Shown: positions 1-6,134 of the stretch, one piece after another
Layout: each line of letters starts with the position of its first letter
Position numbering within the stretch: position 1 is the stretch's first letter
Source of the DNA: JBBILG01 sp037445085
GTDB taxonomy: Bacteria; Pseudomonadota; Gammaproteobacteria; Burkholderiales; Methylophilaceae
DNA: 6,156 bases
Direction: 5' to 3'
Assembly: GCA_037445085.1 (NCBI GenBank)
Contig: JBBILG010000097.1
Span: forward strand, 1 to 6,156
Position numbers and translations under genes: made by a program
The notes under the pieces: model-generated
The model's database searches: none
Told to the model about the DNA's origin: nothing
What the model saw: the letters and a program-made list of their open reading frames with translations, nothing else

Positions 1-666
1 GTGATAGAAGCCGGCGGGGGCGTTCTCGTTGGCCCGGCGCAGCGCCTCCAGCACCTGGTCCACCGTAATGCCGTAAGCCGCCAGGCGTTCGGGTTGCAGG
101 GTCACCTGGTACTGTTTCTCGTCGCCGCCTATGGTCAATACCTCCGCCACGCCGGGCACTGCCAGCAGCCGCCGGCGCAGCACCCAATCGGCGGTGCTCT
201 TCAGTTCCGCGCCGCTGTGCACGCCGGAAGTGAGCGCGATGAACATGATCTCGCCCATCACCGATGCGGCTGGCGCCATTTGCGGCGGCGGCAGTTCCGG
301 CGGCAGGCCGGCGCGGGCGAGTTGCAGTTTTTCGCTGACGATTTGCCGCGCGGTCAGTGTTTCGGTGCCCCATGCGAACTCCGCCGTCACCACCGACAGG
401 CCGACGCCGGAGATGGAACGCACCCGGCGCACTCCGGGCGAGCCGTTGAGCGCGGTCTCGATGGGAAAGGTGACCAGGTTTTCCACCTCGGTCGGCGACA
501 TGCCGTGCGCTTCCGTGACCACCGTGACTGCGGGAGCGGTGAGGTCGGGGAACACGTCCACCGGCATGCGGGTGGTCTGATATCCGCCCCACAGCATGAG
601 CAGCAGCGCACCCATGAGCACAAAGAGCCGGTTGCGCAGCGACCACTGGATGAGATATTCGATCAT
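1..666 (-). CDS. czcA: Heavy-metal RND efflux pump, CzcA/CusA family (N-terminal part, cut by window edge)
   Basis: Inner-membrane proton/metal antiporter of the heavy-metal (HME) RND family, which drives metal through the CzcCBA complex. Translating the complement gives an uninterrupted 222-residue start that runs off the left edge; complete family members have a little over 1000 residues. Visible: a basic N-terminus, first membrane helix at about residues 12-29, the family segment PVDVFPDLTAP (35-45), VENLVTFPIETAL (61-73), and porter-domain sequence including PGVAEVLTIGG (171-181) and QYQVTLQPERLAAYGI (185-200). Two in-frame ATGs exist (672 and 666); I choose 666 because GAGGG at 679-675 sits 8 bases before it but only 2 before the other. 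It follows the adaptor gene by 11 bases, so it is the last gene seen of the operon. The symbol is by family and gene order; Zn/Co/Cd versus Cu/Ag specificity is not decided by this fragment. Confidence 0.92.
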   Translation of the reverse strand, partial: MIEYLIQWSLRNRLFVLMGALLLMLWGGYQTTRMPVDVFPDLTAPAVTVVTEAHGMSPTEVENLVTFPIETALNGSPGVRRVRSISGVGLSVVTAEFAWGTETLTARQIVSEKLQLARAGLPPELPPPQMAPAASVMGEIMFIALTSGVHSGAELKSTADWVLRRRLLAVPGVAEVLTIGGDEKQYQVTLQPERLAAYGITVDQVLEALRRANENAPAGFYH

Positions 667-674
667 GATCATTT

Positions 675-679
675 CCCTC
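675..679 (-). promoter_or_regulatory. Ribosome binding site that decides the pump start
   Basis: GAGGG on the minus strand overlaps the last two bases of the adaptor stop codon. It lies 8 bases from the ATG at 666 and only 2 bases from the ATG at 672, so the inner ATG is the better start. The overlap with the stop codon suggests translational coupling of adaptor and pump. Confidence 0.6.
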
Positions 680-2255
680 AGTGGGCGTGGCCGTGACCGA
701 TGGCGGCCGGCGTGGTTGCGGCGAGTCGCACCTGGTAGGCGCCCAGCGTGACGATGCGCTCGCCGGCCTCAAGGCCGGCCTGCACGGCGATCCAGTCGCC
801 GTCGCGCGGGCCCGGCGTGATCACCCGGCGCTCGAACGCTTCGCCTTCGCGCAGCACGAGCACCACCGACGTGCCGCCGTCATCGATGACGGCGGATGCG
901 GGGACGGCCAGCGTCTGCGTCTTGCGGCCGGTGTAGATGCCGGCCTGCAGGTTCATGCCCGCGCGCAGGCGCCCCTCGGGATTATCGAACTCGAAAATGG
1001 CCGGCACCGTGCGGGTGGTCGCATCGACCATGCCGCCGAAGGCGACGAGGCGGGCGTTCCTGCCCACTTCGAGGGTGACGGGGACGCCCTCGGCGCCCGC
1101 CGCGAAGAAGGCGCCGTCGGGCGTGGTCACGCGGGCGACATCGCTCTCGGCGATGCGGGCCTCCAGCCACAGGCGCCTGATGTCGGCGACATGCGCGAGG
1201 CTCTGGCCTTCCACCACGGCCGCGCCGGGTGTGGCACCGACCATGACCACTTGCCCGGCCACCGGGGATTTCAGGGCGATGCCGCCGCTGCCGCCGCTGA
1301 AGGTGGCGAGGCGCTGCCGCGCCGCATCCAGTTCCGCTTCGGCCATCCGTTCGCGGGCGAGCGCGTCGCGCACCCGCTTCTCCGGGATGGCCTCCAGTCC
1401 GAGCAGCCCCTCCAGCCGTTCGCGGTCCACCCGCGCCTGCTCGGCGGCGATGTGGGCCCGCTCGACTTCCAGGCGCAGTGTCGCCACGTCGGCTGCGCCG
1501 CCCAGCTTAGGGGATAGATAGGCCAGCACCTGGCCGGCGCGGACCGTATCGCCGATTTGCGGGAATCCGCCGGGGCCACCGCGCATCAGACCCGGCGCGG
1601 GGGCGGCGATGATGGCCTCGCGGTCGGTGCCGGGGCGCAGGGTGGCGGTAACGAACACCGATTCGCGCACCGTGCGTTCTGCAACGGTTTGGGTGGCGAA
1701 GGGGATTTTCCACTGCTGCTCCTTGGTGAAGGCGATGGTGGAGTCGTCCTCTTCCGCGGGGAGTGACGCCTCGGCCGACTTGCGGTCGGCATGCACCGTG
1801 ACCGTCCCCAGGTCGTGGGTGATGACGCCGTCGGGCAGTTCCAGGCGTAGGAGCAGCCGGCGCTGGCCGGCGTGCTGCGGTTTCAGCACCGGGCGGAAGA
1901 TGCCCGGCGTGGCGCTGACGGCGGCCTCTGCCTGCTCGTCGGGAAAGCCGCCGCCGGTCAGGGTGACGATGAGCTTTCCTTCCGCCACGGCCCGGAAACC
2001 CTGCGGGTCGAGATGGGTGAGATGTGCGGCGAATGCCGATCCCTCGCCTTTTGCCAGCGGCGCATACTCGACGAACAGCTCGGTCCGCTCGCTAAAGTGG
2101 GTCACGGAAACCCCGCCGCCGTGGCCGTGGCCATGTGCCTCGTCTTGGGCGGGTTCGGCGCCATGGGGATGGCCGTGATCGTCTTCGTGCGGCGTGCAGC
2201 CTGCGGTGATGACAACGACCGCCCATGCGACCAACAGTCGCTTCAGTTCATTCAT
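678..2255 (-). CDS. czcB: Periplasmic adaptor lipoprotein of metal RND efflux, CzcB/CusB-like, His-rich ends
   Basis: Membrane-fusion protein linking the inner-membrane pump to the outer-membrane channel, 525 residues. Signal segment with lipobox-like ITAGC puts the lipidated cysteine at residue 20, implying an inner-membrane-anchored lipoprotein. A His/acid-rich stretch follows (about 23-46, HEDDHGHPHG and AHGHGHGGG), then an extra N-terminal domain starting FSERTELFVEYAPL (54-67) as in CzcB-type adaptors. The first lipoyl half is about 205-250 (GDTVRAGQVLAYLSPKL), the alpha-hairpin about 253-318, the second lipoyl half about 326-356 (LKSPVAGQVVMVG), followed by beta-barrel and membrane-proximal domains to about 510. 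It ends GHGHAH, a second His cluster. The ATG at 2255 overlaps the ancestral channel-gene end; GGAG lies 9 bases upstream. The metal is inferred only as a His-preferring transition metal. Confidence 0.93.
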   Translation of the reverse strand: MNELKRLLVAWAVVVITAGCTPHEDDHGHPHGAEPAQDEAHGHGHGGGVSVTHFSERTELFVEYAPLAKGEGSAFAAHLTHLDPQGFRAVAEGKLIVTLTGGGFPDEQAEAAVSATPGIFRPVLKPQHAGQRRLLLRLELPDGVITHDLGTVTVHADRKSAEASLPAEEDDSTIAFTKEQQWKIPFATQTVAERTVRESVFVTATLRPGTDREAIIAAPAPGLMRGGPGGFPQIGDTVRAGQVLAYLSPKLGGAADVATLRLEVERAHIAAEQARVDRERLEGLLGLEAIPEKRVRDALARERMAEAELDAARQRLATFSGGSGGIALKSPVAGQVVMVGATPGAAVVEGQSLAHVADIRRLWLEARIAESDVARVTTPDGAFFAAGAEGVPVTLEVGRNARLVAFGGMVDATTRTVPAIFEFDNPEGRLRAGMNLQAGIYTGRKTQTLAVPASAVIDDGGTSVVLVLREGEAFERRVITPGPRDGDWIAVQAGLEAGERIVTLGAYQVRLAATTPAAIGHGHAH

Positions 2256-2388
2256 GATGGGTGGCTCCGCTCAGGGCGTCCAGCTCGATGCGGGACAGGC
2301 GTGCCCGCAGGGCCAGATCGAGGTTCATGGTGTGCGCTTCGAGTTCGGCGCGGTAGGCATCGAGCAGTTCCAGCAGGCTGCCTTCGTC
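2248..2388 (-). pseudogene. Out-of-frame remnant of the CzcC C-terminus
   Basis: In the frame shifted relative to the upstream channel ORF, these bases read DEGSLLELLDAYRAEL, continue through ALRARLSRIELDALSG and end HHE followed by TGA at 2250-2248: 46 residues. This matches what a CzcC/TolC-family protein should have right after a RIAEA-YR motif (typically AGEGSLLELLDAYR). The stop overlaps the first 8 bases of the adaptor gene, the usual arrangement in such operons. No start codon suits independent translation, so this is the detached 3' end of the channel gene, not a gene of its own. Restoring two bases (CGCG to CGCGCG) at about 2389-2392 would give Y-R-A-D-E-G-S and join the two parts. 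Confidence 0.85.
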
Positions 2389-3535
2389 CGCGATAGGAGG
2401 CTTCGGCAATGCGCGACAGCTCCTGCGATGCCGTCAGGGATTCCTCATGGAATGACAAGGCGTTTTGCCGCAGTTGGGAAACCTCGCTCCATAGTCCGCG
2501 CAGTCCGGCCTGCATGCGCGCCAGCCTGAGCGTGCGTTCCGCCTGCAGGCTGGCGGCCTGCGTGCGCGCCTGCCATGCTTGCGCCTGCCCGCGGTCGAAT
2601 ACCGGGATCGGCACGGACAGCGCCAGCATCAGCCCGGTGTCCGAGAAGCCCGGCTCGCGCACGTGCCTGGTGCCGATCCCCACCGTCACATCAGGAGTGC
2701 CGAGGCGCCCGGCAGCCTCGTGCTCGCGCTCGTAGGCGACTGCCTGCGCGGCCAGGCTGGCGATTTCCGGGTGCCGTTCGGCCGCGGCCAGCAGGGTTTC
2801 AAGGGGCGGTGGCGGGTCGGGGAGCAGGTCGCCGCCCAGGGGCTGCTGCACGGGGACGGGCTTGGCGATCAACCCGGCCAGCATCTCGCGCGAGCGGCTC
2901 GCTTCCGCCTCCACGGTGCGCAGCCTGGTCTTCGCCGCGTGCACTTCCCGCTCCAGACGGCGACGGTCGTAGCCGGAAGCCTCGCCCGCCGCCGCCAGAC
3001 GGGCCACCACGGAAAGCGCGGACTCGATGCGCTGCAGCCATGCAGCATGGGCCTTGCGCAATTGCTGTCGGTAGAGCGTTTCCGCAAATGTGCGCCGCAC
3101 CTCCTGCACGAGGGCAAGCCGGTGTGCCCCGCCATCCAGCCGGGCGGCCTCGACGCGGGTCCGCGCGGCATCCGTGCGCAGCGCGCGCCGGCCGGAGATG
3201 TCGAAAGTCTGCGACAGCATGACCGCGGTCTCGCTGCCGCTTCCTTCCGGAGCGGCGGCGCGCTCGTGTTCCAGCGAGACCACCGGGTTGGGCCGTGTGC
3301 CGCTCTGCGCCACGGCGCCCTCCGCCGCGGCCAGGCGGGCATCTTCCGCTTTGCGCAGCGCCGGGCGCGCGAGCGCATGCTTGATGGCGGCCCGCTCGCT
3401 GAGGGCCGGTCCGGCGGGCTGATCCTCGGCGTGAACGCTGCCCGCCGCGAGCAGGATGAGGGCGGCCATGCCGGAACGCAATGCGGCGCGGAGCGCATCG
3501 ATCCGGGAATGGCCATGCAAGCGGTCCCTATGCAT
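2252..3535 (-). CDS. czcC: TolC-family outer-membrane efflux channel, CzcC-like, frameshifted near the C-terminus
   Basis: Outer-membrane factor of the CBA metal efflux complex. As written it encodes 427 residues. AAGGAG at 3547-3542, 6 bases before the ATG, supports the start. A signal peptide has its hydrophobic core at about 23-33 and likely cleavage after SVHA (36). The TolC/OEP pattern follows: first repeat about 40-225 with RPNPVVSLEHE (81-91) and LSQTFDISGRRALR (107-120), then the second repeat with RHPEIASLAAQA (254-265), LMLALSVPIPVFDRGQAQA (302-320) and a long helix leading to ELSRIAEASYR (372-382). From residue 383 the sequence turns Arg/Pro-rich (RRQPAGTARC...) and is unlike the family, whereas another frame carries the expected tail. 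So the annotated 45-residue C-terminus is not the ancestral one. Either the gene is damaged and the channel probably fails to fold, or there is an error in the sequence. Confidence 0.9.
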   Translation of the reverse strand: MHRDRLHGHSRIDALRAALRSGMAALILLAAGSVHAEDQPAGPALSERAAIKHALARPALRKAEDARLAAAEGAVAQSGTRPNPVVSLEHERAAAPEGSGSETAVMLSQTFDISGRRALRTDAARTRVEAARLDGGAHRLALVQEVRRTFAETLYRQQLRKAHAAWLQRIESALSVVARLAAAGEASGYDRRRLEREVHAAKTRLRTVEAEASRSREMLAGLIAKPVPVQQPLGGDLLPDPPPPLETLLAAAERHPEIASLAAQAVAYEREHEAAGRLGTPDVTVGIGTRHVREPGFSDTGLMLALSVPIPVFDRGQAQAWQARTQAASLQAERTLRLARMQAGLRGLWSEVSQLRQNALSFHEESLTASQELSRIAEASYRGRRQPAGTARCLPRRTRSAHHEPRSGPAGTPVPHRAGRPERSHPS

Positions 3536-3541
3536 GGAGTT

Positions 3542-3547
3542 CTCCTT
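3542..3547 (-). promoter_or_regulatory. Ribosome binding site of the channel gene
   Basis: AAGGAG on the minus strand lies 6 bases before the ATG at 3535. It is close to the ideal anti-16S complement and fixes the start at the first Met rather than at the internal Met 23, which would leave a signal peptide without its basic n-region. Confidence 0.7.
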
Positions 3548-3572
3548 GACTGTGAATGATGGAGCACGGGGA

Positions 3573-3597
3573 CAGCCGCAGGCAAAACCTGCGACTG
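3573..3597 (-). other. Intergenic RNA hairpin upstream of the channel gene
   Basis: In the minus-strand transcript CAGTCGCAGG pairs with CCTGCGGCTG around the loop TTTTG. That is ten consecutive pairs including one U-G wobble. It lies in the 71-base gap between the His-rich gene (stop at 3607) and the channel ATG (3535). No T-run follows it, so it does not look like a standard intrinsic terminator. A partial terminator, attenuator or mRNA processing/stability element that separates expression of the leader gene from czcCBA are all possible; the role is inferred from position only. Confidence 0.5.
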
Positions 3598-3606
3598 CAT
3601 CAGGCT

Positions 3607-4011
3607 TCAGTCAGGAAAATCGGACTTGGGAGGACGGAGCGGTGGTTCAGGGCTGGTCCGCGGAAGCGGCGGGGTCAGGAAAGCGATTGCGGCATGCGCT
3701 GCCGGCACGACGAGCAGCCGGGGCGGCTCGAACAATCCCGCCGGCAGGTGGGACAGCAGATGGCCCATCGAAGCGTGGGCGTCCGGGTGCTCGTGGACAT
3801 CCGCGGGCACGCCAGTCCGGTTGTGGTCATGCTCGAATGCATGGCCGTGGGCATGGTGAGTGTCGGTCTCCGCCCCGCCAACCCCATGAACCGACTGATG
3901 GTGGCTCGCCACCACGCCCCAGCCAAAGGTCGGCGACAGAAACGTGGCCAGCATCATGGCGAGCATGCAGTGCGTCAGCAGTTGTCGGGCGCGGGCGAAC
4001 ATGCCGCTCAT
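3607..4011 (-). CDS. Small His-rich exported protein, CzcI-like leader of the efflux operon
   Basis: A 134-residue protein directly upstream of the channel gene and on the same strand. It has a basic N-terminus and hydrophobic segment (about 11-35, LLTHCMLAMMLATFLSPTFG), probably a signal peptide cleaved near VVA-SHH. About fourteen histidines follow between 37 and 88 (HH, THHAHGHAFEHDH, DVHEHPDAHA, MGHLLSHLPAGL), then a short hydrophobic stretch (99-113) and a Pro-rich end (PLPRTSPEPPLRPPK). Position and composition match the small CzcI-type proteins that precede czcCBA in some proteobacteria and are thought to bind or sense periplasmic metal; I cannot confirm homology by eye. The reading frame stays open to an ATG at 4125, but that adds a non-signal-like extension overlapping the upstream gene. 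I take 4011, with AGG 4 bases upstream; Met at 4002 is the alternative. The weak RBS lowers confidence. Confidence 0.65.
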   Translation of the reverse strand: MSGMFARARQLLTHCMLAMMLATFLSPTFGWGVVASHHQSVHGVGGAETDTHHAHGHAFEHDHNRTGVPADVHEHPDAHASMGHLLSHLPAGLFEPPRLLVVPAAHAAIAFLTPPLPRTSPEPPLRPPKSDFPD

Positions 4012-4047
4012 TCTACCTGCAGTCGCCGGAGAAGGCGTGCACCCCAT

Positions 4048-4084
4048 GCGCGGCACCATGGCGACGACACCACGGGTGCCGCGC
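4048..4084 (-). other. Ten-base-pair perfect inverted repeat between the CorC-like and His-rich genes
   Basis: GCGCGGCACC (4048-4057) is exactly inverted as GGTGCCGCGC (4075-4084), with a 17-base centre that can add a small inner TGG/CCA stem. It lies in the 100-base gap between the CNNM/CorC stop (4112) and the His-rich start (4011). In RNA this would be a very stable hairpin, without a following T-run. It may slow or end transcription from the upstream gene, or serve as a wide operator for metal-responsive control; position is the only evidence for either. A chance stem in GC-rich DNA is less likely at ten perfect pairs but not excluded. Confidence 0.5.
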
Positions 4085-4111
4085 CCTGTGCATACACGGC
4101 CCGGAACGGGT

Positions 4112-5431
4112 TCACGAGGCGGCATCTCCTGCCGCCGGCCGAGGTTCGGGCAGCCGGCTCACCAGCACCTTGTCCACGCGGGTCTTGTCCATGTCCATGA
4201 CCTCGAAGCGCCAGCCGGCGCTCTCGAAGTGATCTGCGGCAGCGGGGATCCTGCCCATCATGTGCATGACGAAGCCGCCCAGCGTGTTGAAGTTGCGCCC
4301 TTCCTCGCCGTCCAGTGGTTCGTGGATGTCCAGTACCGATTTCAGCCGCTCGATGGTGACACAGCCAGCCATCAGCCAGGAGTCGTCGTCGCGGGCGACG
4401 ACTTCCTGTTCCTCCAGGCCGCCCAGCGACGGCAGCTCGCCCACGATGGAGGTGAGGACGTCAGTCAGAGTCACCAGGCCTTCCAGTTCGCCGTATTCAT
4501 CCACGATCAGCGCGAACTGCAAGCGCGCCGTGCGGAAGTTCTCCAAAAGCTGGGTGGTGGTCACGCTGTCGGGCACGAACAGTGCCGGGTGTACCGCCGC
4601 CTCGAAGTCGAGGGGTTTGCCTTCCAGCAGGGTCTTGAGCAGATCGGCCTGGCTGAGGATGCCCGCCACATGGTCCAGCCCGCCACGGCAGACCACGATG
4701 CGCGTGTAAGGACTTTCCATGATGCGCCGGCGGATTTCCTCTTCGCTGTCGTCGAGGTCGATCGCGTAGATGTCGATGCGTGGAGTCATGATGGCGGCGA
4801 TGCGCTGCTCGTCCAGCCGCAGCACGTTGGATACGAATTCCTGCTCGCTTTCGTGGAAGATGCCGGCTTCGGCGCCCTGCTCCATCAGCACCTTGATTTC
4901 CTCGTCCGTGACCGGGGGCTCCTCCTTGCTGCGGGCACCGATGACGCGCAGCACAAAGGTCGAGGAAGCCGACAGCAGCAGCACGATCGGCTTGGCCGCA
5001 CGCGCTAGCATGTTCATCGGCGGGGCGATGACGGAGGCGACCGTCTCGGGCGCCAGCAGGCCTAGCTGCTTGGGCACCAGTTCCCCTACCACCACGGAGA
5101 AGTACGTCAGCCCCATGACCACGATGGTCAATGCCATGCCGCGCGCATACGGTTCGGTCAAGGGAAACTGGGAGAGCCAGGCCGCCAGGGGATCGGCCAG
5201 CGCGGTCTCGCCGATGGCACCGCTCAGAATGCCGACGGTGGTGATGCCCACCTGAATCGTCGAGAGAAAGATCGAGGGTTCGTTGTTGAGCGCCAGGGCC
5301 GACTCTGCGCCGGGGCTGCCGTCATCTGCCAGCCTTTGCAGCCGCGCCTTGCGGGAGGATACGACGGCGATTTCCGACATCGCCAAAACGCCATTGATGA
5401 GGATGAGTACGAAAAGCAGCGCTATGTCCAT
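4112..5431 (-). CDS. Hemolysin C / CorC family membrane protein (CNNM, paired CBS, CorC_HlyC domains)
   Basis: A 439-residue integral membrane protein. The N-terminal CNNM (DUF21) transmembrane domain spans about 1-190, with helices near 1-18, 54-78, 98-117 and 133-165 and the conserved GELVPK (116-121). Two CBS domains follow: about 212-275 (AAIMTPRIDIYAI, TRIVVCRG, VAGILSQADLL) and about 278-335 (FALIVDEYGELEGLVTLTD), then a C-terminal CorC_HlyC domain of about 348-430 (WLMAGCVTIERL, NTLGGFVM, GWRFEV). Relatives include E. coli YtfL/YfjD and Salmonella CorC; proposed roles are Mg/Co or other cation and polyamine efflux. True hemolytic activity is not implied. The frame is open to a TTG at 5434, but the adjacent ATG at 5431 is preferred. 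An extended -10 lies about 57 bases upstream. Nearby metal-efflux genes fit a cation-homeostasis cluster, though shared transcription is uncertain. Confidence 0.93.
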   Translation of the reverse strand: MDIALLFVLILINGVLAMSEIAVVSSRKARLQRLADDGSPGAESALALNNEPSIFLSTIQVGITTVGILSGAIGETALADPLAAWLSQFPLTEPYARGMALTIVVMGLTYFSVVVGELVPKQLGLLAPETVASVIAPPMNMLARAAKPIVLLLSASSTFVLRVIGARSKEEPPVTDEEIKVLMEQGAEAGIFHESEQEFVSNVLRLDEQRIAAIMTPRIDIYAIDLDDSEEEIRRRIMESPYTRIVVCRGGLDHVAGILSQADLLKTLLEGKPLDFEAAVHPALFVPDSVTTTQLLENFRTARLQFALIVDEYGELEGLVTLTDVLTSIVGELPSLGGLEEQEVVARDDDSWLMAGCVTIERLKSVLDIHEPLDGEEGRNFNTLGGFVMHMMGRIPAAADHFESAGWRFEVMDMDKTRVDKVLVSRLPEPRPAAGDAAS

Positions 5432-5487
5432 CAAAATAGCCGCCCATGCCAGCGATGCCGGTATGCGGCCTGGAGTGGAAAGTCGCT

Positions 5488-5496
5488 AATATAGCA
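5488..5496 (-). promoter_or_regulatory. Candidate extended -10 promoter for the CNNM/CorC gene
   Basis: On the minus strand TGC-TATATT fits an extended -10 (TGn plus a hexamer with one mismatch to TATAAT). It would start transcription near 5481, giving a leader of about 50 bases before the ATG at 5431. No convincing -35 lies 17-18 bases upstream, which extended -10 promoters can tolerate. It is one of few AT-rich spots in the intergenic region. Confidence 0.4.
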
Positions 5497-5605
5497 CTTC
5501 CGGAATCGGCGATGCGAGATCGCCCGGGATCGGCCGGAATGGATGGTCCGATCACCCTGCCGCCCCTGGTCTTGACAACTGGATTCATGATTTACCGGGC
5601 ACTGC

Positions 5606-5614
5606 TGATATCAT
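5606..5614 (+). promoter_or_regulatory. Candidate extended -10 promoter for the small secreted protein
   Basis: TGA-TATCAT is an extended -10 with five of six hexamer matches, placed so that transcription would begin near 5621, about 20 bases before the ATG at 5642 and just upstream of the GGGAG ribosome binding site. The -35 region is weak. A perfect TTGACA lies at 5572-5577 but is 31 bases away, too far to pair with this -10. Confidence 0.4.
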
Positions 5615-5641
5615 GCAATATTTCATGAACGGGAGTTGATC

Positions 5642-5995
5642 ATGCGCTATGAATTGTTGATCCTGGCCGCCCTGGGTCTTCCTGCGGCAGCCCAGGCGGC
5701 CGATGGCTATGTCAGCGGCGCGGGGAACCTGAATTGCCGTAGCCTACAGCAGGACATGCAACAGCAGAAGCTGACCGATGGCGAGTTCCAGCAGTGGCTG
5801 CTGGGCTACTTTTCTGGCACCAATGTTTCCCACAGCCTGCGATCCAGACGCGGTGTCGCCGTCACCACGGGAGCAACGGTGCTGCCCGGCCAACTGGCCG
5901 AAATGGTCATGGGCAAATGCGGCCAGCAGCCGGATCTGCAGATATCGAAAGCGGCGGATGAAGTCTATTTCGAATTGCGCCAACTGAACCGGTAG
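5642..5995 (+). CDS. Small secreted two-cysteine protein of unknown function
   Basis: A 117-residue protein, transcribed divergently from the CNNM/CorC gene. The start is the ATG at 5642, with GGGAG (5631-5635) 6 bases upstream; an in-frame TTG at 5636 would leave no room for a ribosome binding site. A Sec signal peptide is clear (MRYELLILAALGLPAAAQA, cleavage after AQA at 19). The mature part has exactly two cysteines, C32 (NLNCRSL) and C93 (MGKCGQQP), likely a disulfide, with the intervening motif FQQWLLGYFSGTNVS (49-63) and a helical C-terminus (ADEVYFELRQL). The Cys...W..GY.SG.N...Cys layout recalls small periplasmic proteins of the HdeA-like or Rap1a/Tai-like kind. I recognise the pattern but not a specific family, and no function is claimed. 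No partner gene is adjacent on the same strand. Confidence 0.75.
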   Translation: MRYELLILAALGLPAAAQAADGYVSGAGNLNCRSLQQDMQQQKLTDGEFQQWLLGYFSGTNVSHSLRSRRGVAVTTGATVLPGQLAEMVMGKCGQQPDLQISKAADEVYFELRQLNR

Positions 5996-6134
5996 ATCGG
6001 ACGATCAAGCCAGCGACTTGGCTCCGCCGCAACTCTGAAAGACAGCGTTGCGCGGTGCTCACGCCTTCGTTCAGGATTTCCTCGACTACGGTCGGCCAGA
6101 AATGAACCCGGATTGTCCATTTGGATGTACGTAT

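Noticed and set aside
681..1517. Long open frame on the plus strand opposite the adaptor gene, plus similar ones opposite the channel and CNNM/CorC genes
   Set aside because: These are antisense shadows of GC-rich coding sequence; their translations are rich in Arg/Gly/His/Ala without domains, while the minus strand gives clear family matches.
4012..4125. Upstream ATG at 4125 for the His-rich protein
   Set aside because: It would add 38 residues before the signal-like segment, overlap the CNNM/CorC gene by 14 bases and run through the inverted repeat; the ATG at 4011 places the basic/hydrophobic signal at the N-terminus.
3556..4200. Plus-strand open frames of over 200 residues across the His-rich gene
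   Set aside because: No signal, domain or ribosome binding site; composition is antisense-like, and the minus strand offers a signal peptide and a His-rich mature protein in the right operon position.
5572..5577. Perfect TTGACA as a -35 for the small secreted protein
   Set aside because: At 16-18 bases downstream there is only GC-rich sequence (about ACCGGGC), so no -10 partner exists; the extended -10 at 5606-5614 is a better candidate.
5995..6017. GATCG-GA-CGATC and AGCCA...TGGCT inverted repeats just after the small secreted gene, as a terminator
   Set aside because: Stems are only 5 pairs and no T-run follows; too weak to call.
5996..6134. Possible gene remnant on the minus strand (reads VVEEILNEGVSTAQRCLSEL) after the small gene
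   Set aside because: Protein-like in places but with no start codon or ribosome binding site, overlapping a supported gene and not matched to any family I know; I see no supported feature in this stretch.
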